A stretch of 64,000 nt of DNA. Origin: Sphingomonas sp. Root720. Its GTDB lineage: Bacteria; Pseudomonadota; Alphaproteobacteria; Sphingomonadales; Sphingomonadaceae. Location of the stretch: the NCBI RefSeq assembly GCF_001428605.1, contig NZ_LMID01000001.1, positions 751,372-815,371 of the forward strand, in the 5' to 3' direction. Made by a program: the position numbers and the translations under genes. The notes under the pieces were generated by a model. That model saw only the letters and a list, made by a program, of their open reading frames with translations. It did no database searches and was not told the DNA's origin. Positions 24,468-33,723 of the stretch are shown here, one piece after another. The stretch's first letter is position 1, and each line of letters starts with the position of its first letter.

Positions 24468-25648
24468 CAGGCGACGCCGTAGCCGGCGCCCGGCCGCACG
24501 GGTTCCGCATGTTCGGAGCGCACGCTGCCGTCGATCTCCATCACCTGCATCAGCTGCCGGTTGACCTTGCGGACATCGAATATCTCTTCCGCGAGGTAGC
24601 GGGACGCCTCGCCCATGGCGGCCGCCAGGGAAGGATCGCGAAGGAACTCCTCCATCGCATCGCACAGCGCATCGACGTCGCGCGGCGGGACCAGCAGCCC
24701 GTTGCGGCCAAGGCGCACCGGTTCGCGGCACCCCGGCAGATCGGTCGTAATCAGCGCGCGACCGACCGCCATCGCCTCGAGCAGCGTCCGTGGCAGCCCC
24801 TCGCGATAATAGGACGGCAGGACGAACACGGTCGATGCCGCCAGCAGCGGGCGGACGTCCCGGGTCTCGGGGAAATAATCGATGACCTGGTCCGCCGTCC
24901 ATTGCGCGAGGAGCCGTTCGGAGATGCCCGTGGGATTTTCGGTGTCGAGCCGGCCGAGCAGCCCGAAGCGCGCGCCGGGATAGCGTCGCTTCAGCCGGCG
25001 AGCCGCCTGGGCATATTCGTGGACGCCCTTGTCGCGCATCAGGCGGGCGATCATCAGGAAGCTGGCCGGCCCTTCCGGCACCGGCACCGCGGCGAAATGG
25101 GAAAGGTCGACCCCCGAACCGGCAACCTGGATCACCGGGGCGGTCGGTCGCACGATGCCGTGTGCAAGCAGTTCGCGGCGATCGTCGGCATTGAACACGA
25201 AGATCGCCCGCGCCCTCGCCACCGCCAGACGGTAGAGCCGCGCGACGATGGCGCGCAGCACGGGGCGGTGGTCCGAAGCCGGACTGAAGACATAGCCCAG
25301 GCCGCTCATCAAGGCATAGAAGCGGGGCCCGCGGAACAGGCGCGCCGCGATCCCACCGTAGATGATCGGTTTCTGCGTATAGGCGAGCACGACTGCCGGA
25401 CGCTCGCGCCGGATGATGCCGATATAGTGCGCCAGGGTCCGGAGGTCGGCCAGCGGATTGCTGCCGGTGCGCGACATCGGCGTGCGGCAGTAGCGTGCTC
25501 CGAGGGCCGCGAGCTGGCGCGCGACCTCCGGATCGTCGTCGGGCGCGCAGGCGACCACCTCGTGCCCCGCGTCCACCATCGCCTCGATCAGCTTCCCGCG
25601 AAAATTGATCAGCGAGAAGGCGAAGCTGGACAGGATGAGGATCTTCAT
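24467..25648 (-). CDS. GT4 family glycosyltransferase
   Basis: 393 residues from ATG 25648 (ATGA overlap with the asparagine-synthetase-like gene; the upstream extension is inside that gene). GT-B fold. N-terminal Glyco_trans_4 domain (ILILSSFAFSLINFRGKLIEAMVDAGHEVVACAP). C-terminal nucleotide-sugar domain with ARLMRDKGVHEYAQAARRLK and the E-x7-E region YYREGLPRTLLEAMAVGRALITTDLPGCREPV. It resembles PglA/WbpU-like enzymes adding the second sugar after the adjacent initiating transferase. The exact sugar is unknown. Confidence 0.9.
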   Translation of the reverse strand: MKILILSSFAFSLINFRGKLIEAMVDAGHEVVACAPDDDPEVARQLAALGARYCRTPMSRTGSNPLADLRTLAHYIGIIRRERPAVVLAYTQKPIIYGGIAARLFRGPRFYALMSGLGYVFSPASDHRPVLRAIVARLYRLAVARARAIFVFNADDRRELLAHGIVRPTAPVIQVAGSGVDLSHFAAVPVPEGPASFLMIARLMRDKGVHEYAQAARRLKRRYPGARFGLLGRLDTENPTGISERLLAQWTADQVIDYFPETRDVRPLLAASTVFVLPSYYREGLPRTLLEAMAVGRALITTDLPGCREPVRLGRNGLLVPPRDVDALCDAMEEFLRDPSLAAAMGEASRYLAEEIFDVRKVNRQLMQVMEIDGSVRSEHAEPVRPGAGYGVA

Positions 25649-27606
25649 GCCGCGACGCTCCGTGTTGGTGGAGCGGACAGCACGTCGCTCCAGTGCCGCT
25701 TCCAGTTCTGGAACATCAATATCGTCCACAACTGGAACGCCCAGTTGCGCGCGCCGCTCTGATGCTCCGCCCACATCCGGCCGATCGGTTCGGCGGCAAG
25801 AAAGCCGTCGGCGGCGAGCAGATCGGGATCGAGAAGACCATCGGCCCAGTCGCGCAGCGGTCCGCGCAGCCACGCCTCGATGGGGACCGAGAAACCGCGC
25901 TTGGGCCGATCGGCGAGCTCGGCCGGCAGGTAGCGGCGGAACAGCGCGTGCAGCGGCCGCTTGCCCTGCCCGTCACGCCACAGCATCCCGTTCGGCAGCG
26001 TCCAGCTATACTCGACCAGCCGATGGTCGAGCAGCGGAGCCCGCGCCTCCAGCCCTACCGCCATCGTCGCCCGATCCACCTTCACGAGAATGTCGTCGGG
26101 CAGGTATCGCGATATGTCGACGAGCATCATCTGCCGCAGCGGGTCGCCCAGATCGGACATCGGCGGGCTATCCTTCTCGATGCCGTCGAGCACCAGCCTT
26201 TCGGGGCGGTCGTGAACGCTGGTCATGCTGCTGTAGAGTTGGGCGGCGCTGGCGGCGCGGAACAGCGAAGCCAGCTTGTGCATGCGATCTCCGGACATAT
26301 CCCCCCGCAAGCCGTTGCCGGCGCTGCGGGGAAGGTAGCGGAAGATCCTGTCCCAGGCGGTAGGCGATATCGTATCGATCCCGTCCGCGATCGTGCCGCG
26401 CAACCAGCCCGGCAGCATCTCGATGCCCCGGCCCAGCTTGCTCGCGATTCCATAGCGTCCATAGCCGCCGAACAATTCGTCGCCGCCGTCGCCGGACAGG
26501 CACACCGTCACCCGCTCGCGCGCGTGGCGTGCGATGCAGAACATCGGGATGGCCGAAGGATCCGCGAAGGGTTCATCGTAGATCTGCGGGAGAAGCGGCA
26601 CCATCGACAGGAAATCGTCGGCCCGCATGCGCAGCATATGGTGCCGGCTGCCGATGCTCCTCGCGACGGCGGCCGCGCTGGCGGACTCGTCGAACTCGGC
26701 TTCTTCGAACCCGATCGTGAAGGTGTCGATCGGCTCGCGCGACTCGCTCTGCATGATCGCGCTGACCAGCGAGGAATCGATGCCTCCCGAGAGAAAGGAG
26801 CCGACCGGGACGTCCGCCACCATCCTCTCGCGCACGGCGAGGCGGATGAGCCCGTCGATATGATCGAGCGCCGCCGCCTCGTCGGCGGGAGCCGGAGCCT
26901 CCCTGCCCCGGCGGGCGACGTCGTCGATCGACCAATAGGGATGCGGCTCGCCCACTCGGTCGATGCTGGCCACAAGGTGCGTTCCGGCCGGCAGCTTGCG
27001 GATGCCCCGCAGGATCGAGAGCGGCGCGGGGACATATTGATGGCGCAGATAGCTGGTAAGGGCGGCGCGTTCGATCGAGACGTCGAACATGGGCACCGCC
27101 ATGATGGCCTTCAGTTCCGAGGCGAACACGAAATAGCCGCCGCATCGGCCGTAATAGAGCGGCTTCTTGCCCAGCCTGTCCCGGACGAGGTGCAACTCGC
27201 GACGGTGGCGATCCCACAGCGCGAAGGCGAACATGCCCGCGCAGCCACGGACCGCCGCGACGACGCCGTCCTGCTCGATCGCCGCCAGCAGCACTTCGGT
27301 GTCGCTCCCGCCGCGGAAGGCGTGACCCTTCGCGACCAGCGCGTCGCGCATGGCCCGATGATTATAGATTTCGCCGTTGAAGCTGATCACATAGCGCCCG
27401 CTCGCGGACAGCATGGGTTGCCGGCCCTCGGGCGACAGATCGACGATCGACAGCCGGCGATGCGCCAGCGCGACATTGGCCCCGGCTTCGGTCCATTCGT
27501 CCGCCATGTCCGGCCCGCGATGGCGCAGGCTGTCGTTCATCAGTCGCGCGATCGAGCGAAGCTCGGCCGGGGGACGCTGCGCGAGCACGCCGCTTATCCC
27601 GCACAT
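25645..27606 (-). CDS. Asparagine synthetase B-like glutamine-dependent amidotransferase
   Basis: 653 residues. N-terminal class II glutaminase with Cys2 nucleophile (MCGISGVLA) and RHRGPD, FNGEIYN, GGSDTEVLL motifs. The C-terminal synthetase domain has the pyrophosphate loop SGGIDSS at 273-279. Both active sites appear intact. Such AsnB/WbpS-like proteins occur in many capsule and O-antigen loci, where they are thought to amidate uronic acids or related carboxyl sugars. That fits the Ugd/epimerase genes here (inference). It overlaps both neighbours (4 and 13 bases) in the leftward operon. It is too far from the peptide operon at 60-64 kb to be assigned to it. Confidence 0.9.
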   Translation of the reverse strand: MCGISGVLAQRPPAELRSIARLMNDSLRHRGPDMADEWTEAGANVALAHRRLSIVDLSPEGRQPMLSASGRYVISFNGEIYNHRAMRDALVAKGHAFRGGSDTEVLLAAIEQDGVVAAVRGCAGMFAFALWDRHRRELHLVRDRLGKKPLYYGRCGGYFVFASELKAIMAVPMFDVSIERAALTSYLRHQYVPAPLSILRGIRKLPAGTHLVASIDRVGEPHPYWSIDDVARRGREAPAPADEAAALDHIDGLIRLAVRERMVADVPVGSFLSGGIDSSLVSAIMQSESREPIDTFTIGFEEAEFDESASAAAVARSIGSRHHMLRMRADDFLSMVPLLPQIYDEPFADPSAIPMFCIARHARERVTVCLSGDGGDELFGGYGRYGIASKLGRGIEMLPGWLRGTIADGIDTISPTAWDRIFRYLPRSAGNGLRGDMSGDRMHKLASLFRAASAAQLYSSMTSVHDRPERLVLDGIEKDSPPMSDLGDPLRQMMLVDISRYLPDDILVKVDRATMAVGLEARAPLLDHRLVEYSWTLPNGMLWRDGQGKRPLHALFRRYLPAELADRPKRGFSVPIEAWLRGPLRDWADGLLDPDLLAADGFLAAEPIGRMWAEHQSGARNWAFQLWTILMFQNWKRHWSDVLSAPPTRSVAA

Positions 27607-28787
27607 TGCGACACCTCCAGTTCGGAGGGCTTCCGGAAGGACGATCGGTACAGATCGTCATAAAGATCGGCGTAACGGCGCGCGACGATCGGCAGGGAGA
27701 ACTCGTTCTGCACGCGGGTCCGACCACACTCGCCCATCCGCCGCCGCCCCGCCGGACCGGCCTCGACGAGCTTGGCGATCGCCTCGGCCATGGCCACGGG
27801 ATTGCCGCGGGGAACGCAGAGCCCGGCATCGTCGATGATCGCTCGGCTGTCGCCGACGTCTGTGGCGATGCAGGGCACGCCCGACGCCATCGCCTCGCCA
27901 AGGATATTGGGGAAGCCTTCGCCCCAGGCGGAGGAGAGCGCGACGACATCGCAGCCCGGCAGCCAGTCGGCGACATCGCGACGGTCGCCGAGCAGCGTCA
28001 GGCGGTCCTCGGGGAGCCAGCGCCGGCATGCTTCCGTCAGTCGCGCGGGCAAGGCGTCGGTACCGCTTCCGGCCAGCAGCAGATGGATGTCGTGCCCCAT
28101 CTCCCGGGCCCGCCCCACGGCTTCGATCGCGGTCGCATGGTCCTTCATCGGGTGATGCCGCGCGACGACCGCGACCAGCGTCGGCGAGGGATCGATGCCG
28201 AACTGCCGGCGGACGCCTGCGCGCAACCGCCCCTCGGGTACGTCGGGCTGGAAATGCCGGTCGTTGAAGCCATTGGGGATCACCAGCGCTCCGGCCGGAT
28301 CATAGCCGACCGCAACATGCTGGCGGAGAGCGGCCTCCGAATTGTAGATGGTCGCCTGCGGTCCGCTCGACAGGAGCGCCCCCAGCTCGATGACCTTGCG
28401 GCTCGACCATTTCTCGCTGCTCATGTCACCCAGCGAATGCCGGATGTTCCAGAGCAGCGGCGGGCGGCCGCGCGCGAGCTTCGCGGCGACGGACGCGACG
28501 ATATTGCCGTGATACATCCACCCCTGGACGATGTCGGGATCCCGGCGGCGGACGATCCGGACCAGCCGCGCCATGGCCGCCGGCAGCTGCCGTGCGGCGT
28601 GCAGATGCAGCGTGTCGACCTCGACCCCGCTGTCGATCATCTGGCGTCCGACCGTGCCGGGTGTCTGCAGCGACAGCACGCTCGCCTCCGGGAAGCCGGC
28701 ACGGCCGCCATGTTCGGAGATCAGCTTCGAAAGCATCGCCTCCGCGCCGCCGAAGTTGAGAGCGGTGATGACGTGCAGGATCTTCAC
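27594..28787 (-). CDS. GT4 family glycosyltransferase
   Basis: 397 residues. GT-B fold: KILHVITALNFGGAEAMLSKLISEHGGRAG at the N-terminus (donor-side Gly-rich loop GGAE). The C-terminal half has VARHHPMKDHATAIEAVGRA, LLLAGSGTD and the E-x7-E region SSAWGEGFPNILGEAMASGVPCIATDVGD. It transfers a sugar onto the lipid-linked repeat unit on the cytosolic face. It is the first gene of the leftward six-gene operon ending with the PIG-L gene. The promoter is in 28788-29143. Confidence 0.9.
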   Translation of the reverse strand: MKILHVITALNFGGAEAMLSKLISEHGGRAGFPEASVLSLQTPGTVGRQMIDSGVEVDTLHLHAARQLPAAMARLVRIVRRRDPDIVQGWMYHGNIVASVAAKLARGRPPLLWNIRHSLGDMSSEKWSSRKVIELGALLSSGPQATIYNSEAALRQHVAVGYDPAGALVIPNGFNDRHFQPDVPEGRLRAGVRRQFGIDPSPTLVAVVARHHPMKDHATAIEAVGRAREMGHDIHLLLAGSGTDALPARLTEACRRWLPEDRLTLLGDRRDVADWLPGCDVVALSSAWGEGFPNILGEAMASGVPCIATDVGDSRAIIDDAGLCVPRGNPVAMAEAIAKLVEAGPAGRRRMGECGRTRVQNEFSLPIVARRYADLYDDLYRSSFRKPSELEVSQCAG

Positions 28788-29143
28788 GCGGCCTTCACCG
28801 GTCGCGAAGCCGCACAGCTGTCGCTCAGCACGATCGAGTTCATAGGGGTGCCTTTCATCTGCGGGAGCCCTCCTCGCAGTGCAGGCTGAAGACTAGCGGC
28901 CATCAGCCGGGCCCGCAGTGGCGAATAAGGCTAATAGCCTTTCGGCATCTCGAAAATCGAAGCGATGGCAAGAAAGGCTAGCGGCGCCGAGAATTCGGAC
29001 ACCGCCCGGTCTTTTAGGGATGATGTCCAAGGGGTCAGCTTACAAGGCCCGCGTTCAATGACAGGCTCCTCCCCCTCACAGGTTCGAACGCAGCCGCCAT
29101 CGTCGATTGCCACGATGACGGCTCCGCATCCGAGGGAAGCGAA
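28788..29143. promoter_or_regulatory. Divergent promoter region with perfect AAGGCTA dyad
   Basis: 356 bases between the leftward glycosyltransferase operon and the rightward CapD-like operon. A perfect 15-base palindrome AAGGCTA-A-TAGCCTT lies at 28927-28941, near the centre. A half-site AAAGGCTAGC lies about 30 bases further on. It is a good candidate regulator site controlling both operons (inference). No gene is visible. Confidence 0.5.
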
Positions 29144-31162
29144 ATGGGGTATCTCCGAAAGCCTGCCGGCCGACTAAGGCTGCGCTATCCGTGCGCGGTG
29201 CTCCTGGACGCCTGCGCGGTCATGCTCTCGCTCCACGTCGCACTCCGCCTGCGACTCCAGGGCCCGATATCGGACAGCACCGCATCCGGCGCCGCGCTCG
29301 GCGCGATCAGCAGCGCCATCATCTCGATCGCCGTCTTTCACATCGTCGGTATCTATCGGCAGAGCTGGCGCCATGTTTCGATCAAGGAACTCCTCTTCCT
29401 GGGTCAGGCGTCGATCCTGTCGGTCGCCCTGTCGAGCATCGTGATCCTGCTGCTCTTCTCCACGCCGCCCTGGCTCCCGCGCTCGGTTCCCATCATCCAG
29501 TGGTTCGTGCTGGTGGTCATGCTGGGTTCGCTCCGCGCCGGCCCGCGCATCCTGCGCGAGCTGTTGAGGCCGGCGCCTCCCCTCCCCGTCAATGCGCCGC
29601 CAGGTTCGCGGGAGCGCGGCCCGGCCCGCCAGAACGTCCTGCTCGTCGGGGAACCCGACTGGGCGGAGACGGTCCTGCGGGTCCTGAAGGACGGCCGGAA
29701 TCCCGCCGTCACGGCCGTCGGCATATTGGCGCACGACGACCGCGACCGGAATCTGAACATCCGCGGCGTCCCGATCTTCGGGACGATCGACGAGCTCGAG
29801 GCGGTGGTCGGCCAGTTGACCCGCGCCAAGCGGCGCCCGAGCTACCTGATCGTCAGCCAAGGCGACCCGGCCCTCACCGGACCGCGCATCGCCAAGCTGG
29901 CGACACGGGCCGCCCAACTCGGGCTGGAGTTGGCACGCGCCCAGGAGCCGGGACAATTGCAACATTCGCGCGACGGCAATCTTGACCTGGAGTTCCTGAA
30001 CCTGACCGATCTGCTCGGCCGTGCGGAAATGCGTCTCGACGGGGCTCTGGTGCGCGAAGCGATCAAGGGGCGGCGCATCCTCGTGACGGGCGCCGGCGGG
30101 ACGATCGGCGGCGAACTGGTCCGCCAGATCGCCGCCTTCGAGGCCAGCGAGATCCTCCTCCTCGACCATGGGGAATATAATCTCTACGCGATCGATCTCG
30201 AGCTGCGGGAAAGCTTCCCCGCCGTTCGCAGCACCCCGCTGCTATGTTCGATCCGTCAGCGGGACACGCTGATCAAGCTGTTCTGCCAGCATCGGCCCGA
30301 CCTGGTGTTCCACGCCGCCGCGCTGAAACATGTGCCGCTGGTCGAGGCCAATCCCTGCGCGGGCGTGCTGACCAACGTGATCGGCACGCGCAACGTCGCC
30401 GATGCGGTGCTGGCCTGCGGCGCACGCGCCATGATCCAGGTGTCGACCGACAAGGCCGTGAACCCGATCGGCATGATGGGGGCGACCAAGCGGCTCGGCG
30501 AGCTCTACTGCCAGGCGCTCGACCTCGCCTCGCCGCGCGAGGCCGGGGCATGCCGCTTCATAACCGTTCGTTTCGGCAACGTGCTGGGGTCGAGCGGATC
30601 GCTGATCCCGCTGTTCATGCGACAGCTCAGCCGACGCGGCCCGCTCACCGTGACCCATCCCGACATCGAACGCTATTTCATGACCGTCCATGAAGCGGTG
30701 CGGCTGATCCTGCACAGCAGCGCCGGCTCCCTGCAGGGCGGCATGGACCGGGGCCGGATCTTCGTTCTCGACATGGGCGCGCCGATCAAGATCGTCGACA
30801 TAGCGCGGCGCATCATCAGGGCGGCCGGGCTGGAACCCGATATCGACGTGAAGATCGAGTTCGTCGGATTGCGCCCGGGCGAGAAGCTGTTCGAGGAGCT
30901 GTTCGACTCCAGCGAGGAACGCTTGCCGTCCTCCCTGCCGGGCATCTTCGAAGCCGCACCGCATCCGGTCGCGCTCACCGTGCTCAAGGGCGTGTTCGAA
31001 CGGCTGGAGGATCTGGCGCGGTACGGCGATGCGGAAGCGATGTGCACGATCGTGCGAAGCATCGTCGATTTCCACGAGGAAAAGCCTGCCGCACCGCCGA
31101 GACCGGCCGACTCCCCGGCGACGCCGCACATGGCCCCCGCTCGCCTGCAGCAAGCACGGTGA
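29144..31162 (+). CDS. CapD/WbpM-like nucleotide-sugar 4,6-dehydratase, membrane-anchored
   Basis: 672 residues, GAGGGAAGCGAA before the ATG. Four N-terminal TM helices (residues ~15-140), then a CoA-binding-like Rossmann domain (NVLLVGEPDWAETVLRVLKDG). The catalytic SDR domain has GAGGTIGGELVRQI at ~315 and VSTDKAVNPIGMMGATKRLGELY, where MxxxK replaces YxxxK as usual in this family. It converts UDP-GlcNAc to the 4-keto-6-deoxy intermediate for amino-deoxy sugars such as bacillosamine or QuiNAc. Its stop overlaps the start of the aminotransferase gene (TGATG), which would use the 4-keto product. Confidence 0.94.
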   Translation: MGYLRKPAGRLRLRYPCAVLLDACAVMLSLHVALRLRLQGPISDSTASGAALGAISSAIISIAVFHIVGIYRQSWRHVSIKELLFLGQASILSVALSSIVILLLFSTPPWLPRSVPIIQWFVLVVMLGSLRAGPRILRELLRPAPPLPVNAPPGSRERGPARQNVLLVGEPDWAETVLRVLKDGRNPAVTAVGILAHDDRDRNLNIRGVPIFGTIDELEAVVGQLTRAKRRPSYLIVSQGDPALTGPRIAKLATRAAQLGLELARAQEPGQLQHSRDGNLDLEFLNLTDLLGRAEMRLDGALVREAIKGRRILVTGAGGTIGGELVRQIAAFEASEILLLDHGEYNLYAIDLELRESFPAVRSTPLLCSIRQRDTLIKLFCQHRPDLVFHAAALKHVPLVEANPCAGVLTNVIGTRNVADAVLACGARAMIQVSTDKAVNPIGMMGATKRLGELYCQALDLASPREAGACRFITVRFGNVLGSSGSLIPLFMRQLSRRGPLTVTHPDIERYFMTVHEAVRLILHSSAGSLQGGMDRGRIFVLDMGAPIKIVDIARRIIRAAGLEPDIDVKIEFVGLRPGEKLFEELFDSSEERLPSSLPGIFEAAPHPVALTVLKGVFERLEDLARYGDAEAMCTIVRSIVDFHEEKPAAPPRPADSPATPHMAPARLQQAR

Positions 31163-32370
31163 TGGCGGAAAGCGCACGGCTGACGACGCCCGGATCCGAC
31201 GGGGCGATCCGATCGCTATGGCCGATCTATGGCGACGACGAGATCGCGGAGGTGGCCGATATCCTTCGCTCCGGACGCGTCAATGCGCTGGTGCACGGCG
31301 AACGCCGACAGCGGTTCGAGGAGGAATTCGCGGCCTATATCGGCGGGTTTCGCGCGATCGCGGTCGCCAACGGAACGCTCGCGCTGGAACTCGGCCTGCG
31401 CGCCCTGGGGATCGGAGCCGGCGACGAGGTGATCGTCACGCCCCGCAGCTATTTCGCGTCGGTGAGCTGCATCGTCGCGGTGGGCGCCACGCCTGTCTTC
31501 GCCGATGTCGACCCCGTCAGCCAGAATATCGACCCCGAGGGCATCGAACGGATGATCACCAGCCGCACCAAGGCGGTGATCTGCGTCCATCTGGCCGGCT
31601 GGCCATGTGAGATGAACCCGATCATGGCGCTGTGCCGGCGCAGGGGCCTGAAGGTGATCGAGGATTGCGCGCAGGCCCTGGGCGCCCTCTATCATGGTCG
31701 CAAGGTCGGTTCCTTCGGCGATGCCGCCGCCTTCTCCTTCTGCACCGACAAGATCATCTCGACGGGCGGCGAAGGCGGCATGCTGATCGTCGAGGACCCG
31801 GCGGTGTGGGCGCGAGCCTGGTCCTACAAGGACCATGGCAAGAATCCGGAGAAGCTGGCGGACCGGGGCGCGGCCAACGGATGTTTCCGCTGGCTCCATG
31901 ACGGCTTCGGCAGCAACTACCGCCTGACCGAGATGCAGGCGGCGATCGGGTCTCTGCAACTCCGGAAACTGCCGGATTGGCTCGCGGCGCGGCGGCGCAA
32001 CGCCGCGGCGCTGGACAGGGCGTTGGCCGACGTACCGGGGCTGCGGCTCGCCCGCCCGCCGGCGCATGTCGCGCATGCCTATTATAAATATTACTGCTTC
32101 CTCACCGGCCCCAGCCTCGGCGCGCGGGACGCCCGCGATGCGCTGGTGAGCCGGCTGCAGGCGCTCGGCGTTCCGTGCGGCAGCGGATCATGCCCGGAGA
32201 TCTATGGGGAGGACGCCTTCTCGGACCATGGCTCGAAGCCACGCGCGCCGCTGCCCGTGGCCCGCCGGATCGGCGACGCCAGCATCATGCTTCCGGTCGA
32301 TCCGACGCTGGAAGTCGCCGACATGGATCGCATGGCCGACCGGCTGCGATACTGCCTGGACCGGCGCTAG
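31162..32370 (+). CDS. DegT/DnrJ/EryC1-type PLP-dependent sugar aminotransferase
   Basis: 402 residues from ATG 31162. PLP-binding Asp168 (KVIEDCAQALGA) and Schiff-base Lys197 in FSFCTDKIISTGGEGGML, the family signature. It transfers an amino group from glutamate to a keto sugar, here probably the product of the CapD-like enzyme encoded upstream. With the PglD-like acetyltransferase at 44032 this would give a bacillosamine-type diamino sugar (inference). The long frame starting at 31042 is an artefact of overlap with the CapD-like gene. Confidence 0.92.
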   Translation: MAESARLTTPGSDGAIRSLWPIYGDDEIAEVADILRSGRVNALVHGERRQRFEEEFAAYIGGFRAIAVANGTLALELGLRALGIGAGDEVIVTPRSYFASVSCIVAVGATPVFADVDPVSQNIDPEGIERMITSRTKAVICVHLAGWPCEMNPIMALCRRRGLKVIEDCAQALGALYHGRKVGSFGDAAAFSFCTDKIISTGGEGGMLIVEDPAVWARAWSYKDHGKNPEKLADRGAANGCFRWLHDGFGSNYRLTEMQAAIGSLQLRKLPDWLAARRRNAAALDRALADVPGLRLARPPAHVAHAYYKYYCFLTGPSLGARDARDALVSRLQALGVPCGSGSCPEIYGEDAFSDHGSKPRAPLPVARRIGDASIMLPVDPTLEVADMDRMADRLRYCLDRR

Positions 32371-32399
32371 CCGCGATGGTGCCCAAAGGCAGCTCCGCA

Positions 32400-33692
32400 A
32401 TGCCGGAACGGCAGGCCTCGCCGGTCGAGGATGGCGACATCCGAGGATCGGCCGGCCGGCTGATCACCCCGGTCCTGACCGTCGCGGTCTTCTTCTTCTG
32501 CTTCCATCTCTGGCGCGTGGGCGACGTCAACATCACCCTCAGCGACCTGCTGTTCGTCACGGTGATCTTCCTTGAACTCGGGCTCTCGCGTCTGAACGGC
32601 ATGCCCTTCGGAGCCCTGACGCCGCTGTGGCTGGCCTCGCTGGTCGTCATGCTGACGGGTCTGATGCTGGGCAGCTTCTTCCATGGAGACATGACCCGCT
32701 GGCTGATCGTCGCCGCCCAATATCTGTTCAGTTACATGCTGCTGCCGATGGTCCTCATCCGGGACCGCGCCACGCTGCGGCCGCTCATCATCACGCTGAT
32801 CATCGCGATGGTGGCGATGGAGAGCGTGGGCATCGCCGGCTATTATTTCCTGAGCGGCTATGAGCAGGCGACCGAGATCTTCGGCCGCGACTTCGTCACC
32901 GGCGGCCGCCGCCTCGGCGCGATGGTCGGGGACGCCAACTGGAATTCGGCGGTCATCGCGATGACGCTGCCGTTCGTCATGTATGCGGCCAGCCGGCGCC
33001 TGATCCCGTCGGCGGCGGCGCTGGTCGCCGCGACCGTCCTGCTCTGGGCCCTCATGCTGGCGGCATCGTTCACCGGTTTCTGCGCCGCGATGATGGCCAT
33101 GGCGGCGATGGCGATCGCCGGCCGGATGTATCCCTCTCCGAAACTGCTGCTGCTCGCCGCGCTGCTGGTCGCGGGGCTGTTCGCGTCGGGCTACCAGATG
33201 CCCGACATCTTCGCCAAGCGGGTGGCGCCGGCACTGCAGGAGGGCAACCTCGACAGCGCCGGCACCTATGACGACCGCGCCGATCTCATCGTCGAGGCCT
33301 GGAAGCACGCGGAGCATACCGCGATCATCGGCATGGGCGTCGACGAGTACCGCAAGTTCAGCGCGTTCGGGCAGCCGGTGCACAACATGTACATGCTCGA
33401 GCTCGCCGAGGGCGGTATCCTCGCCCTGGCCGGCTGGCTGGGGATCGTCGGGATGCTCATACTGATTCCGCTCAGGAAACTGGCGCAGCATCGCATCGAA
33501 GCGTCGCTGTGCCTGGCGGTGATCATGGTCTTCCTGATCTTCACCATCGCCAGCCCGCATATGTATGCGCGCCTGTGGATGGTGCCGGTGCTTCTGTCGC
33601 TCGGGATCGTCGTCACGGCGGGTGATCCGCTCCCCCTTTTGAGCGGGCGCATCCCCCGGAATCGCCCACGGGGCGCAGGCCAAATGTACTAA
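32400..33692 (+). CDS. O-antigen ligase/polymerase (Wzy/WaaL-like) membrane protein
   Basis: About 430 residues with 10-12 TM helices. It contains the Wzy_C-like periplasmic loop between TM segments (GNLDSAGTYDDRADLIVEAWKHAEHTAIIGMGVDEYRKF) and PVHNMYMLELAEGGILALAGW, where the conserved His-Asn precedes a TM pair. It polymerises repeat units in the periplasm or ligates the chain. ATG 32400 is preceded by AAAGG; ATG 32376 (MVPKG) is an alternative. It lies just after the aminotransferase gene and before the export genes. Confidence 0.85.
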   Translation: MPERQASPVEDGDIRGSAGRLITPVLTVAVFFFCFHLWRVGDVNITLSDLLFVTVIFLELGLSRLNGMPFGALTPLWLASLVVMLTGLMLGSFFHGDMTRWLIVAAQYLFSYMLLPMVLIRDRATLRPLIITLIIAMVAMESVGIAGYYFLSGYEQATEIFGRDFVTGGRRLGAMVGDANWNSAVIAMTLPFVMYAASRRLIPSAAALVAATVLLWALMLAASFTGFCAAMMAMAAMAIAGRMYPSPKLLLLAALLVAGLFASGYQMPDIFAKRVAPALQEGNLDSAGTYDDRADLIVEAWKHAEHTAIIGMGVDEYRKFSAFGQPVHNMYMLELAEGGILALAGWLGIVGMLILIPLRKLAQHRIEASLCLAVIMVFLIFTIASPHMYARLWMVPVLLSLGIVVTAGDPLPLLSGRIPRNRPRGAGQMY

Positions 33693-33723
33693 AACCGTTA
33701 AATCGAAACCGCCGGAGGAGACG

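Noticed and set aside
23871-24902. 343-residue version of the sugar-transferase gene
   Set aside because: The first 145 codons lie within the glycosyltransferase gene and have no TM or transferase character; the ATGA-coupled ATG at 24467 gives the normal PglC-like form.
25645-27606. Asparagine-synthetase-like gene as the missing lasso cyclase
   Set aside because: It has an intact glutaminase domain with Cys2, overlaps glycosyltransferase genes, and lies 34 kb from the peptide operon. The capsule/EPS role is far more likely.
25693-27663. 656-codon rightward frame opposite the asparagine-synthetase-like gene
   Set aside because: It is a mirror of a strongly conserved gene, with His/Arg/Gln-rich composition and no domain.
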